Source of the DNA: Paraburkholderia largidicola
GTDB lineage: Bacteria > Pseudomonadota > Gammaproteobacteria > Burkholderiales > Burkholderiaceae
Direction of reading: 5' to 3'
Assembly (NCBI RefSeq): GCF_013426895.1
Contig: NZ_AP023175.1
Coordinates: 186,001-250,000 of the forward strand
Length of the DNA: 64,000 bases
The notes beneath the pieces were generated by a model. That model ran no database searches, was not told where the DNA came from, and was given only the letters and a program-made list of their open reading frames with translations. This document shows positions 50,731 to 59,796 of this stretch, piece after piece. Position numbers and translations under genes: made by a program. Within the stretch, counting starts at the first letter, position 1. Each line of letters begins with the position of its first letter.

Positions 50731-51482
50731 GACGAGCGCTCCGTCGACGTTGCGGTGCGTGCGCCGCGAATAGCGAAAAGAGTGCGCAACAACCCGCGCG
50801 GAGCATCGGATGACCGTGCCGCGCGCCCCGCGAAAAGGCCCTTGCCGAGCCGGTTCAACACTTGCCGCAACACGACCGACAGCACCAGGTACGTCGCGGT
50901 AATAATCAGGTACGCCTCGAACGAACGGAAGTTGCGCGATTGAATATAGTTCGCCGCATAGGTCAGATCGGGCACCGAAATCTGCGATACGACCGCCGAG
51001 CCGAGCATCACGATCAACACCTGGCTCAACAGCGCGGGAAACACATTGGCCACCGCCTGCGGCAACACGACATGGCGAAACACCTGGCGTTGCTGAAGCC
51101 CGAGCGCCTGCGCCGCCTGAATCTGTCCACGCGGAATCGAGTCGATGCCGGCCCGCACGATCTCGATTGCGTACGCGCCGAGGTTCACCGTCATCGCGAG
51201 TATCGCGGCCTGGATTTCATCGATATGAATGCCGAGGCTGGGCAGCCCGAAGAACACGAAGAACAACTGCACCAGAAACGGCGTATTGCGGATCAGCTCG
51301 ACGTAAGTCGCGATCAGCCCGCGTGCCCATTTCGGTCCTGACACGGCCACCACCGCGCCGCCGATGCCGACCAGACCGCCCAGCACGGTCGATACGGCCG
51401 TCAGCCCGAGCGTCACGCCGACGCCACTTACGAGCATCCCCGCATACATGTCGAAACTGCTGAAATCGAACGTATAACTCAT
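50727..51482 (-). CDS. Polar amino-acid ABC transporter permease, 251 aa
   Basis: The second permease of the pair. FVELIRNTPFLVQLFFVFFGLPSLG-like N-terminal loop and EAA loop QIQAAQALGLQQRQVFRHVVLPQAVANVFPAL identify the HisMQ family. The extra C-terminal ~30 residues are basic and Arg/Ser-rich. It is transcribed after the binding-protein gene (42 bp) and before the other permease (4-bp overlap), forming a three-gene operon on the minus strand. Confidence 0.9.
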   Translation of the reverse strand: MSYTFDFSSFDMYAGMLVSGVGVTLGLTAVSTVLGGLVGIGGAVVAVSGPKWARGLIATYVELIRNTPFLVQLFFVFFGLPSLGIHIDEIQAAILAMTVNLGAYAIEIVRAGIDSIPRGQIQAAQALGLQQRQVFRHVVLPQAVANVFPALLSQVLIVMLGSAVVSQISVPDLTYAANYIQSRNFRSFEAYLIITATYLVLSVVLRQVLNRLGKGLFAGRAARSSDAPRGLLRTLFAIRGARTATSTERSS

Positions 51483-51524
51483 CGCATGCGGCTCATCGTG
51501 ACATCGGCTGATCGAAAGAAAGGC

Positions 51525-52334
51525 TTAGAGGTTGTCCGGCAGCGGCGCGCGCAGCCACTTCTGCGAAATCGCGTTCATCGTGCCGTCCTTGCGGGAACGC
51601 GCGATGGTTTCGTCGACTTTCTTCAGGAGGCGCGGCTCGTTCTTGTTCAGGCCGACGTGATCGGGCGAACTGAACAGCGAGAACTTCTGCTCCGGGTCAT
51701 TGGCGGGATGGCGCGCGAGTATCGTCGCGCCGACATCGTTACCGACGACCATCAACTGTACCTGACCAGAAAGAAATGCAGAAATAGCGCCGTTCGGATC
51801 GTCGAAACGTTTGATGTTCGCCGACGGCGGCGCGATCTTCGTGACGCTCAGGTCCTCCAGCGTGCCGCGTGCAACGGAGATGCTCTTGCCCGCCAGATCG
51901 TTCGCGTCCTTCACCTTCAGCGACTTCGGTCCGAACACGGCGAGGTAGTAGGGCGCGTAGGGCTGCGAGAAATCGATCACCTTCTCGCGCTCGGGCGTCT
52001 GGCCGACGGAGAGCAGCATGTCCGCCTTGTGGTCGGCGAGATAGGCCATGCGGTTGTCGCCCGTCACGGCTACCAGTTCGACCTTGACGCCGAGCGATTT
52101 GCCGATCAGGTTCGCGACGTCGATGTCATAGCCTTGCGGCTTCATATCCGGGCCAATCGAGCCGAACGGCGGGTAGTCCATGAACACGCCGACGCGCACG
52201 ACGCCCGCTTTCGTGATCGTGTCGAGCGCGTCCGCATGCGCGAGCGGCGCGAACGCCGACAGCGCGACGCCTGCGAAGGCGAGCGAGGCGAACGCATGGC
52301 AGAAGCGGCGGCGAAAGAGAGCGGCGGTGGTCAT
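51525..52334 (-). CDS. ABC transporter substrate-binding protein, polar amino-acid family, 269 aa
   Basis: A periplasmic family-3 solute-binding protein. ATG 52334 follows AAGGATG and opens a signal peptide ending AHA-DA. The fold signatures are VVRVGVFMDYPPFGSIGPD, GYDIDVANLIGKSLGVKVELV, DMLLSVGQTPEREKVIDFSQPY and GKSISVARGTLEDL. It is the first gene of the permease operon. The ligand is probably an amino acid or related compound; the divergent LysR gene may regulate it. Confidence 0.9.
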   Translation of the reverse strand: MTTAALFRRRFCHAFASLAFAGVALSAFAPLAHADALDTITKAGVVRVGVFMDYPPFGSIGPDMKPQGYDIDVANLIGKSLGVKVELVAVTGDNRMAYLADHKADMLLSVGQTPEREKVIDFSQPYAPYYLAVFGPKSLKVKDANDLAGKSISVARGTLEDLSVTKIAPPSANIKRFDDPNGAISAFLSGQVQLMVVGNDVGATILARHPANDPEQKFSLFSSPDHVGLNKNEPRLLKKVDETIARSRKDGTMNAISQKWLRAPLPDNL

Positions 52335-52581
52335 CGGTGCATCCTTTATAAATGTTGGGACAGCGGTGAAAGCCACTCTAGGCAGGCAAAAAACCTGTAA
52401 CAACCGAAATCTGCGCATGGATGCCATGCGTTACGCTCATGCCGTACGGGTTCTCCCGGCCTCGGTTGCGTATGAGCCTGGCGCATGGCGGCAGGCGCCG
52501 GGGAATTTTGGATCGCGTATGCTTCGGGATTGTCACGCATGTGACCGCACCACAAAGCGGCACGCGCGATGAATTTTCCTG

Positions 52582-53472
52582 ATGCGACTTACCCTCATGC
52601 GACGACTTCCGCCCCTGAACGCTTTGCAGATCTTCGAGACCGTGGCGCGCCATCGCAGCTTCACGCGTGCGGCCGAGCATCTGTGTCTCACGCAAGGCGC
52701 CGTGAGCCGGCAGATTCTCGCGCTCGAGGATTACTATCAGTTCCCGCTCTTCAAGCGCCACGCGAAAGGTCTCACGCTGACCGCGGAAGGCGAACTGCTG
52801 CTGCCCGCCGTCAAAGAGAGCTTTGCGCGCATCGAAGAGATTTCGCTGCGCCTCACGCGCCAGCGCACGGATCTCGCGCTCAAGGTGCCGACCTGCGTGA
52901 TGCGCTGGATACTGCCCAAAATCATGCAGTTCCAGGCTGAGTACCCCGACTTGCACGTGCAGATCACGACGACCTGGCAGCACGACGTCGACTTCCAGGT
53001 CGAACCGTTCGACGCCGCCATCGTCTACGGCACCTCGGCGGGCGCGGATGTGCAGGCGGTGCCGCTCTTCGAGGAGCGCCTCACACCCGTCTGCGCGCCC
53101 CAGTTGCTGCACGACAAGCCGCTCGGCAGCGCCGCCGATCTGTCGCGCCACACGCTGCTGCACCCGACGCGCGATCATCGCGACTGGAAAATGTGGCTCG
53201 AATACGTGGATGCGCGCGATGTCGACGCGAACCACGGTCCAAGCTTCGATACGCTCGATCTCGCCACGAACGCGGCGTTACAAGGCTTCGGCGTGGCGAT
53301 CAGCGATCTCGCGCTGATCGACGAGGACGTGGCCGCGCAACGGCTCGTGCGCCCGTTCGAGGCCGTGCTCACGACGGGCGCGCGCTATTACTTCGTGTAC
53401 CCGGACAGCGTCGCGCATCAGCAGAAGGTCAATCTGTTCCGCGACTGGATCGACCGGCACTGGGCGCAGTGA
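52582..53472 (+). CDS. LysR-family regulator, GcvA/TrpI-type, 296 aa
   Basis: The N-terminal winged HTH reads LPPLNALQIFETVARHRSFTRAAEHLCLTQGAVSRQILALE, typical of the GcvA group. A periplasmic-binding-like effector domain follows (LALKVPTCVMRWILPKIMQFQAEYPDLHVQI). The start could be 52582 or, better aligned with relatives, ATG 52597 (MRRLPPLN); neither has a strong ribosome-binding site. It is divergent from the amino-acid transporter operon across 247 bp, hence the likely target. Confidence 0.88.
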   Translation: MRLTLMRRLPPLNALQIFETVARHRSFTRAAEHLCLTQGAVSRQILALEDYYQFPLFKRHAKGLTLTAEGELLLPAVKESFARIEEISLRLTRQRTDLALKVPTCVMRWILPKIMQFQAEYPDLHVQITTTWQHDVDFQVEPFDAAIVYGTSAGADVQAVPLFEERLTPVCAPQLLHDKPLGSAADLSRHTLLHPTRDHRDWKMWLEYVDARDVDANHGPSFDTLDLATNAALQGFGVAISDLALIDEDVAAQRLVRPFEAVLTTGARYYFVYPDSVAHQQKVNLFRDWIDRHWAQ

Positions 53473-53479
53473 GCGGCGC

Positions 53480-54568
53480 TCAGGGCGCGAACGAGAGAAA
53501 CAGATACGCGGCGAACAGCGACAGGTGCACGGCGCCTTGCAGGATCGTCGTGCGTCCGGTGCCCAGCGTCAGCGTGCTGATCAGCAGCGTCAGTGTGAGC
53601 AGCACCGTGTCCTTGCCGTCGATGCCGAGCACCAGCGGGCGGCCCGTCCAGATGAACACCAGCGCGACCGTGGGGATGGTCAGGCCGATGCTAGCGAGCG
53701 CCGAGCCGAGCGCGAGGTTGAGGCTGTTCTGCAGACGGTCGGCGCGCGCCGCGCGCACCGCGGCGAGACCTTCGGGCAGCAGTACGAGCGCCGCGATCAC
53801 GATCCCGACCACGGCCTCGGGCGCACCCGCTTCGAGCACCGCGCGCTCGACCACAGGCGACAGCACCTTGGCCAGCAGTACGACGGCAACGAGGCTCACC
53901 ACCAGCAACACCGCGCTCGTCAGCGCGACGCGCGCGCTGGGCGGGGCGGCGTGCGCATCTTCGCCGGCGGCATGGGCGGCGGCGAGAAAGTAGTCGCGGT
54001 GACGCACGGTCTGCACGAACACGAACACGCCGTACAGCACCAGCGACGAGACACCCGCGAAAGCAAGCTGCGAATCGCTGAGCGCCGGGCCCAGCTTGAC
54101 GCTCGTATAGTTGGGCATGACCAGCGACAGCACCGACAGCGACGCGAGCACGGCCAGCGCCGCGCTCGCGCCGCGAATCTGGAAGTCCTGCTCGCGATGG
54201 CGTAACCCGCCCACCAGCAGACAGATCCCGACGATCCCGTTGCACACGATCATGACGGCGGCGAACACAGTGTCGCGCGCCAGCCCGGCCTTTTCCGGGC
54301 CGGCCGACAGCATCACCGATACGATCAGCGCCACTTCGATCACCGTCACGGCCACGGCGAGCACCAGCGTGCCGAACGGCTCGCCGACGCGGTGCGCGAC
54401 CACTTCCGCGTGATGCACGCCCGCGAATACCGAGCCCGCCAGCGCAAGCGCGGCAAGCGTGATCAGCAGACCGTTGCCGGGCAGCGCGTAGGCGGCGCCC
54501 AGCACGATCCACGCGATCAAGGGCGCTGCGATCGTCCAGCGGGGCAATACGGGCGATGTCGATGCCAT
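53480..54568 (-). CDS. chaA: Calcium/cation:proton antiporter (ChaA-like), 362 aa
   Basis: An inner-membrane antiporter of the CaCA superfamily with about eleven membrane segments in two repeats. The alpha-repeat signatures are GTLVLAVAVTVIEVALIVSVML with acidic residues and, in the second half, VVGIVIAALVLLPEGLAAVRAA. ChaA exports Ca2+ (and Na+/K+) against protons. It converges on the LysR gene with 7 bp between stops; no other transport gene is adjacent. Confidence 0.88.
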   Translation of the reverse strand: MASTSPVLPRWTIAAPLIAWIVLGAAYALPGNGLLITLAALALAGSVFAGVHHAEVVAHRVGEPFGTLVLAVAVTVIEVALIVSVMLSAGPEKAGLARDTVFAAVMIVCNGIVGICLLVGGLRHREQDFQIRGASAALAVLASLSVLSLVMPNYTSVKLGPALSDSQLAFAGVSSLVLYGVFVFVQTVRHRDYFLAAAHAAGEDAHAAPPSARVALTSAVLLVVSLVAVVLLAKVLSPVVERAVLEAGAPEAVVGIVIAALVLLPEGLAAVRAARADRLQNSLNLALGSALASIGLTIPTVALVFIWTGRPLVLGIDGKDTVLLTLTLLISTLTLGTGRTTILQGAVHLSLFAAYLFLSFAP

Positions 54569-54710
54569 GTGTTCAGTCCGTCTGTTGTTGTTCGTGTGTG
54601 GTTCGCGACAGGACGCCGCTGCATCGGCTGACGGGCGGCTCGCATAGCCGTGAGATTAAACCAGCCGGCCAGGCCGGCGGTGTGACGAAGCCCGAAAAAT
54701 GCGCGCTGCA

Positions 54711-54754
54711 AAGAAAAAAACACCGCTCAGCGTGGCCGAAGAGCGGTGTTTTGT
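54711..54754 (-). terminator. Terminator of the BON-domain gene
   Basis: CACCGCTC (54721-54728) pairs with GAGCGGTG (54741-54748); on the minus strand the stem is followed by a run of seven T (the A-run 54714-54720). It lies 45 bp after the BON gene's stop. On the plus strand only four T follow, so it is weaker in that direction. Confidence 0.8.
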
Positions 54755-54798
54755 CCAACCGGGCGCCCGCAAGCGGGCGTCCGCAGGCGATGCGTGGA

Positions 54799-55155
54799 TT
54801 ACTGGCCGACCGGGCGGATCGTCAGTGCGTTCTTCACCGAAGTCACGCCTGCCACGCCTTGCGCGACTTCCGTCGCCTTGTCGACTTGCGGCTGCTCCGG
54901 CACCGAGCCCTGCAGCGTCACAGCGCCGCTACGTGCGCGAACCGTAATGTTGGCAACGCTGAGGTCCTTTGCCTTTGCCAGTGCGCCACGAACCTTGCGC
55001 GCCAGCGCGCGGTCAGCCGACTTCGCTGCCTTCGCGGTCTGCTTGGCGCTCGGCTGAGCGGTCATGTCGGCATCGCTTGCCTGCGCGTATGCGTTGATCG
55101 ACGCGAGCACCACGAGTGCGCCAGCTGCCATCTTGATTGCCTGAATCGCCTTCAT
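54799..55155 (-). CDS. BON-domain periplasmic protein, 118 aa
   Basis: A signal peptide MKAIQAIKMAAGALVVLASINAYA precedes a basic Ala/Lys-rich linker and one BON domain (DRALARKVRGALAKAKDLSVANITVRARSGAVTLQGSVPEQPQ). BON proteins such as OsmY bind membranes or aid envelope stress tolerance. The start follows AGGAGAAAG. Single gene ending at a strong terminator. Confidence 0.9.
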   Translation of the reverse strand: MKAIQAIKMAAGALVVLASINAYAQASDADMTAQPSAKQTAKAAKSADRALARKVRGALAKAKDLSVANITVRARSGAVTLQGSVPEQPQVDKATEVAQGVAGVTSVKNALTIRPVGQ

Positions 55156-55535
55156 TCACTTTCTCCTGTTGTCATGATTTGCGACGGTGTCGCGCCTGAA
55201 ATGCGCCCGTCAAGCGGGCTCTTCACGCGTGATACCACTGCACTACCACTTCTTTTGCTTCGGGATGAAAACGGTTGCGGGTTTGTCCATACGCCGCGCG
55301 GCTGGCCGACCGGACGGGCCTGCCCGAGTCGCCGATGCGGCTAGCCGGACAGTAACGATACCTCAATTGGTTCCATGGTGAAGATAAGGGTCGCCCGGAT
55401 GCGGCATTGCTACAACGGATCGATGCCGCCGATGCCAATCGACTTGCGCCGTGCATCGAACCGCGCCGCGCGTCATCATGCTGCAAACTGCGTGGCTCAC
55501 GCGAACGACTGCATTCAATCCCGGCGCATCATCGC
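55156..55535. other. Intergenic region, no gene seen
   Basis: 380 bp separate the divergent BON and DNA-glycosylase genes. Open frames here are short and Arg/Ser-rich on both strands. Promoters for both genes are expected; no hairpin, operator or RNA could be supported. Confidence 0.4.
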
Positions 55536-56174
55536 ATGACGAAGACGACGCTTTCCCTTGTTCCTCTACACCGCAACGATCTACCCATCGATACGGTTGA
55601 CCTCGCGCGCTTCCTGTTGGGTAAATACCTGGTCCGCGACCTGGCCGAGGGGCGGGCTGCGGGGCGGATCGTCGAGACCGAGGCCTATCCCGTCGGCGAT
55701 TCGACCAATCATGCGTATCCGGGGCGGCGCGCGTACAACGGCTCGATGTTCCTCGAGCACGGCCATGCCTACGTGCGGCTCACCTATGGCATCTACAACG
55801 TGATCAACGTCGTCAGCGAGCCGGAGGGCACGGGCGCCGCCGTGCTGATTCGCGCGCTGGAACCGGTGGAGGGCATCGAATGGATGCAGGCGCGCCGGCC
55901 AGATGCGAAGCTGCGCGATCTCGCGCGCGGCCCGGGGCGGCTGGCGCTGGCGCTCGGCATCGATCTGGGTTTCGATGGCGCCGACCTTTGCACGGGGCGC
56001 GGGCTATGGCTGGGCGCGGCGGGCAGCGCGCGTACGCCGGTGGCGGTGACGACGCGCATCGGCATCGCGCGGGAGACGCACCGGCTGCTGCGCTTCTATG
56101 TGCCCGGCAGTCCGTTCGTCAGCGGGCCGCGCAAGCTGCTGTCGGGTGAGATCGAACCGCCCGGCGAGACGTAA
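55536..56174 (+). CDS. 3-methyladenine (alkyladenine) DNA glycosylase, 212 aa
   Basis: An AAG/MPG-family glycosylase removing alkylated and deaminated purines in base-excision repair. Motifs: [35 protein letters not shown] with the catalytic Glu in [31 protein letters not shown], and [12 protein letters not shown]. The length matches the bacterial family. ATG 55536 is chosen for the family-like N-terminus; the upstream in-frame start at 55407 codes non-conserved sequence. Confidence 0.92.
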   Translation: MTKTTLSLVPLHRNDLPIDTVDLARFLLGKYLVRDLAEGRAAGRIVETEAYPVGDSTNHAYPGRRAYNGSMFLEHGHAYVRLTYGIYNVINVVSEPEGTGAAVLIRALEPVEGIEWMQARRPDAKLRDLARGPGRLALALGIDLGFDGADLCTGRGLWLGAAGSARTPVAVTTRIGIARETHRLLRFYVPGSPFVSGPRKLLSGEIEPPGET

Positions 56175-56429
56175 GGCCCGTCCATGCATGTGGCATTCAT
56201 TGCGTTTGCCACAGTGTGAGACGAGCGAATCCGCCCAGACATTATTACGTCTTACCAACACTTCGAATGACATCCGGCTTGCAAAGCGACCGGACTCTTT
56301 CAATCGGCGCAATTAAGTATCTCCGGAATAGGGGTTTTCCCTCGGTCCGCCGATGGCTACACTGGTCTCACTGGCTTCACACATGGTTGTGTGAAGCGGC
56401 TGACAAAACAAGTTCCGGAGGTAGTTACC

Positions 56430-56759
56430 ATGAAATCGCTGATCAAGGCTGTTGCCATTGCTGCTGTTCTCGCCATCCCCGCCGTCTCGTTCGCCCAGTC
56501 GAACCAGCCCGTGACCCGCGCGCAAGTCCGTGCTGAACTGGTCCAGCTGGAAAAGGCAGGCTACAACCCGGCAACGGCTGTCGATTCGACCTATCCGGCC
56601 GACATCCAGGCTGCCGAAGCACGCGTTCAGGCGCAAAACGGCGCAGTCGCACAAGCACCCGTCGCTGACACGGGTTACGGCGCATCCACGAACGGTTCGT
56701 CGCAATCGGGCGCAGCCCGGACGCTGAACCCGACGCAAGACGTCTACTTCGGCCATTAA
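56430..56759 (+). CDS. DUF4148-domain exported protein, 109 aa
   Basis: The signal MKSLIKAVAIAAVLAIPAVSFA is followed by the DUF4148 pattern TRAQVRAELVQLEKAGYNP...YPADIQAAEARVQAQ, common in multiple paralogues in Burkholderia-group bacteria. It has a strong CCGGAGG ribosome-binding site. Periplasmic; function unknown. It ends 13 bp before a perfect 9-bp hairpin. Confidence 0.9.
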   Translation: MKSLIKAVAIAAVLAIPAVSFAQSNQPVTRAQVRAELVQLEKAGYNPATAVDSTYPADIQAAEARVQAQNGAVAQAPVADTGYGASTNGSSQSGAARTLNPTQDVYFGH

Positions 56760-56772
56760 TTCCCGAGTACAT

Positions 56773-56799
56773 GCCGGGCCGCAGTGTTTACGGCCCGGC
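56773..56799 (+). terminator. Hairpin after the DUF4148 gene
   Basis: GCCGGGCCG (56773-56781) and CGGCCCGGC (56791-56799) pair perfectly across a 9-nt loop. There is no T-run, so termination would be incomplete; a stronger terminator follows at 56924-56952. Confidence 0.5.
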
Positions 56800-56838
56800 A
56801 CGCGCGCCTTCGATGCAGCTGAAGCGCGCAACCAGAAC

Positions 56839-56925
56839 ATGAGCGGCGGCGCGGCACGGACCGAAGAAGGTCGCTGCGCCGTCGTCAAAGAAAGCATGAA
56901 CCTCCGCCGCCGCAAGGTGGCTTAG
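56839..56925 (+). CDS. Possible 28-codon small ORF
   Basis: An ATG frame of 28 codons ends at TAG immediately before a strong terminator. It encodes a basic peptide ending NLRRRKVA. There is no good ribosome-binding site, and it could equally be part of a DUF4148 read-through transcript or a small RNA. Listed because of its placement only. Confidence 0.2.
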   Translation: MSGGAARTEEGRCAVVKESMNLRRRKVA

Positions 56926-56952
56926 CCCAAACCTCGCGGATTGGGCTTTTTT
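56924..56952 (+). terminator. Rho-independent terminator
   Basis: AGCCCAA (56924-56930) and TTGGGCT (56941-56947) form a 7-bp stem with a 10-nt loop, and seven T (56946-56952 in part) follow. It ends whatever transcript covers 56.4-56.9 kb. Confidence 0.85.
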
Positions 56953-57031
56953 TGCTGGCTGGTTGCACGACAGGCGAAGCAGGGCGCGCCGCAGTCGCAG
57001 CGGCGCAAACGACATCGCAGCGGCACGATGC

Positions 57032-57466
57032 TCAGCTGCTATGGATGTAGTGTTCGAGTTGCTGGATGGTGAACTGCTGCTCGGCGATGATGGTTTTCAC
57101 GAGGTCGCCGATCGACACCATGCCGATCAACTGGTCGTTCTCCAGCACGGGCAGGTGACGCATGCGGCGCTCCGTCATCAACGCCATGCATTCGTCCGTG
57201 GTCTGGTCCGGGCGCACGAAGCGCACGGCGCTGCTCATGATGTCGCGCACGGGCGTGGTCTTCGACGAGCGGTCCATCAGCACGATCTTGCGCGCATAGT
57301 CGCGTTCAGTGACGATCCCCGCAATCGCCCCGTTTTCCTTGACGATCAACGCACCGATCTGTTTTTCGGCCATCAGCTTGATGGCGTCATAGACGGAATC
57401 GGATGCCTCGATCGTGTAGACGTCCTGAGTCGGCTTCGATTTGAGGACTTGTGCAACGCTAGTCAT
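57032..57466 (-). CDS. CBS-domain pair protein, 144 aa
   Basis: Two tandem CBS domains make up nearly the whole protein: residues ~10-65 (YTIEASDSVYDAIKLMAEKQIGALIV, GIVTERDYARKIV) and ~78-135 (FVRPDQTTDECMALMTERRMRHLPVLEND, GMVSIGDLVKTII). Such stand-alone proteins bind adenine nucleotides and regulate partners. The ATG at 57466 has GGAG eight bases upstream. No partner gene is adjacent. Confidence 0.92.
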   Translation of the reverse strand: MTSVAQVLKSKPTQDVYTIEASDSVYDAIKLMAEKQIGALIVKENGAIAGIVTERDYARKIVLMDRSSKTTPVRDIMSSAVRFVRPDQTTDECMALMTERRMRHLPVLENDQLIGMVSIGDLVKTIIAEQQFTIQQLEHYIHSS

Positions 57467-57811
57467 GGAGCGGCTCCGTTTGCAGTGCAGCACGCCTGGC
57501 CACGGCGCGCTGGGGTGAAGGAGAGGCACGTCAAGCGCAGAACAGGCGCAAGTCAAGTATAGGCGTCGACAACGCGCGCGGCGACGCTCGCTTCGCCTGG
57601 TTTCGTGGGGACCATCACGCATGTCATGCGATTTGAGGCCATGAGCATGCTGCGTTTCCCTTCATGCATCGGCGCAGCGATGCACCGTATTGCCGCCCGC
57701 GCACCAATGCGAAGCGGCTGCCAGGTACAATTCGGCGTTTAGCGGTAAACTCCGCATCTGTACTTTATCCCCGGTAGTTCACGGGTTCATGTCCGCAATT
57801 CCGCTAACGCC
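57467..57811. other. Intergenic region, no gene seen
   Basis: 345 bp between the divergent CBS gene and ribA. No FMN-riboswitch-like conserved sequence was noticed upstream of ribA, though a covariance search was not possible. Promoters for both genes are expected here. Confidence 0.4.
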
Positions 57812-58459
57812 ATGCCCATGTCTCACGATCCGTCGCTCGCTGACGGCGCAATCACCGGCGAATGCGTCACGCTCGACGCCTGCGCCACGCTTCCCACCCG
57901 CTACGGCACCTTCGAATCCTACGTGTTCCGCGTGAACGACTCGGGCGCCGAGCATTTCGCGCTCGTGATGGGCGATGTCGAGAACAAACAGTCGGTGCTC
58001 ACGCGCCTGCATTCGGAGTGTCTGACGGGCGACGTGCTCGGTTCATACCGTTGCGACTGCGGCGAGCAACTGGATCTCGCGCTGCGCTATATCGCAGCGG
58101 AGGGCTGCGGCGTGCTGCTGTATCTGCGTGGCCACGAAGGCCGCGGCATCGGCCTGTCGAACAAGATTCGCGCGTATGCGCTGCAGCAGCAGGGCCGCGA
58201 CACCGTCGAGGCGAATCTCGATCTCGGCCTGCCCGACGATTCCCGCGAGTACGATTCGGCAGCCGCGATTCTGCGCCTGCTGAAGGTGACGTCGGTGCGT
58301 CTGATGAGCAACAACCCGAAGAAGTTCGACTCGCTGTCGAAGCACGGCATTCCCGTTTGCGAACGTGTCGCACTCGCCATTCCGATGCGCGAAGAGAACG
58401 AGCGCTATATCCGCACCAAGCAGGTGAAGTTCGGGCATTACTTCGACGAGAACGAGTGA
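57812..58459 (+). CDS. ribA: GTP cyclohydrolase II, 215 aa
   Basis: First committed step of riboflavin synthesis: GTP to 2,5-diamino-6-ribosylamino-pyrimidinone phosphate. Zinc-binding Cys in [21 protein letters not shown], the [13 protein letters not shown]-binding loop and [14 protein letters not shown] are clearly present. It is a stand-alone RibA without the RibB domain. Start could be ATG 57812 or 57818. Followed by an 11-bp-stem hairpin. Confidence 0.96.
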   Translation: MPMSHDPSLADGAITGECVTLDACATLPTRYGTFESYVFRVNDSGAEHFALVMGDVENKQSVLTRLHSECLTGDVLGSYRCDCGEQLDLALRYIAAEGCGVLLYLRGHEGRGIGLSNKIRAYALQQQGRDTVEANLDLGLPDDSREYDSAAAILRLLKVTSVRLMSNNPKKFDSLSKHGIPVCERVALAIPMREENERYIRTKQVKFGHYFDENE

Positions 58460-58491
58460 CGCCTGTCACCCGGACGCAATAAATCATGTGC

Positions 58492-58519
58492 AATGGCCTC
58501 GCAAAAACGCGAGGCCATT
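58492..58519. terminator. Bidirectional-type hairpin between ribA and the small ORF
   Basis: AATGGCCTCGC (58492-58502) and GCGAGGCCATT (58509-58519) are perfect 11-bp arms around a 6-nt A-rich loop; TTGCTTT follows on the plus strand. It lies 32 bp after ribA and 12 bp after the stop of the opposing small ORF, so it may end both. Confidence 0.75.
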
Positions 58520-58531
58520 TGCTTTGCAACG

Positions 58532-58708
58532 TCAGAAGATCATGAAGTCGTCGTTGCTGTCGGGGATCGCGCTCAGCAGTCGCTCCAGTCGATACCAGCC
58601 TAGCCGCGCAGCGAGTGTCGTTACGAGCCTGTATAGCGTCTTCGTCGGGTCTGGCGGGCGAGCGTGACGACGATGCTGGGTCGTGCGTGTCAAAGGGCAG
58701 CACTGCAT
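58532..58708 (-). CDS. Small ORF downstream of the NmrA-like gene, 58 aa
   Basis: An ATG frame begins 12 bp after the NmrA-like stop with CGGGAGCG as a ribosome-binding site and ends 12 bp before a strong hairpin. The C-terminal 35 residues look like real protein: KTLYRLVTTLAARLGWYRLE forms an amphipathic helix, then LLSAIPDSNDDFMIF. The first 20 residues are basic and less convincing. Not assigned to any family by me. It would be translated in operon with the gene upstream. Confidence 0.5.
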   Translation of the reverse strand: MQCCPLTRTTQHRRHARPPDPTKTLYRLVTTLAARLGWYRLERLLSAIPDSNDDFMIF

Positions 58709-58720
58709 GCGACGCTCCCG

Positions 58721-59602
58721 TCACGCATTGATCGTCGACACGAGCGCCGCAACGACGTCGCGCAATCCAGTCGTGCCGAAACGCCGTTCGGTGCCCGCTT
58801 CGACATCGATTCGCCCTGTGTTCTGCGCGTCGTACAGATCGACGATGAGCTTCGCGTGATTCGCGTTGAGTCCCGCGCGCAGCATTGTTTCCGTCCATTC
58901 GCCGCGCGGCAGCGCGAGCGCCACGATATCGCGCCCACTTGCATCGCCGAGCGCGCGGGCCACATCGTTGGCATCGTAACGGCGCGGACCTTCCACGCTC
59001 ACGATTCGAACCTGCCCCTCATCCGACCCGTCCGTCAGCAATCGCGCGGCAACGATGCCGACATCGTGCGCGGATACAGTCGGAAACGGCCTGTCGAGAG
59101 GATGATGCAGACTCGGCAGCCGGCCCGTGGCGAGTGCGACAGGCACCACGCGCGCCCAGTTCTGCATATGTTCCGCTGAGCGCAGCAGCGTGAGGCGCGG
59201 CGCAACGTCTCTGAACGCCGCTTCGAGATGATGAAACAGCATCGTGATGCCTGTGTCTGCATCGAGTTCGGCGCCATAGTCGGACAGCGCGACGACATGT
59301 AGATGCGGATGCGCGCGCAGCGCCCGCGCGGCCGTATCGATCATGCGACGCATCGAGTCTGCGGGATCGGGGTCGCGATGCGGCAACGGGCACAGCATCT
59401 GCACGGCCTGTGCGCCGTCGAGTGCGCGGTGAATCGAGGCTTCATCGCCGAGATCGCCGGTCACAACTTCGCAACCGATGCGCGTCAGCATTTCGCGTTG
59501 CGCCGGGCTTCGCACGACCGCCCGCACGGCGTGCCCTTCATGTCTGAGCGCCGCCGCTGTCGAACGTCCCACCTTGCCCGTTGCGCCAAAAATCACATGC
59601 AT
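58721..59602 (-). CDS. NmrA-like NAD(P)-binding protein, 293 aa
   Basis: An atypical short-chain dehydrogenase/NmrA-family protein with Rossmann motif VIFGATGKVGRSTAAAL at the very N-terminus, GCEVVTGDLGDEASIHRAL and LHVVALSDYGAELD where the SDR active site would lie; a YxxxK pair is not obvious. Such proteins act as redox sensors or reductases of quinones/azo-like compounds. Divergent from an AraC-type regulator 194 bp away, which may control it. Confidence 0.85.
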   Translation of the reverse strand: MHVIFGATGKVGRSTAAALRHEGHAVRAVVRSPAQREMLTRIGCEVVTGDLGDEASIHRALDGAQAVQMLCPLPHRDPDPADSMRRMIDTAARALRAHPHLHVVALSDYGAELDADTGITMLFHHLEAAFRDVAPRLTLLRSAEHMQNWARVVPVALATGRLPSLHHPLDRPFPTVSAHDVGIVAARLLTDGSDEGQVRIVSVEGPRRYDANDVARALGDASGRDIVALALPRGEWTETMLRAGLNANHAKLIVDLYDAQNTGRIDVEAGTERRFGTTGLRDVVAALVSTINA

Positions 59603-59796
59603 CGTCTATCTCCACTGGTTCTGTGTGTGGGTCAAGCGTACGTGGCGGCGCGGCCGGAAACGCGCATGGAAGGATGACAGGTAGCAGATCCGGATGACGA
59701 TCTGCGCGTGGCAGCCGTGCCCCGGAGAAACGGCCAGCACGTAAGCGCAAAACGCAGCACAATGCGGCAATCGGACGATGGAACGAGGTGCAAGCG

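Noticed and set aside
57467..57811. FMN riboswitch upstream of ribA
   Set aside because: No conserved RFN-type sequence blocks were noticed, and stand-alone ribA genes often lack one; a covariance search would settle it.
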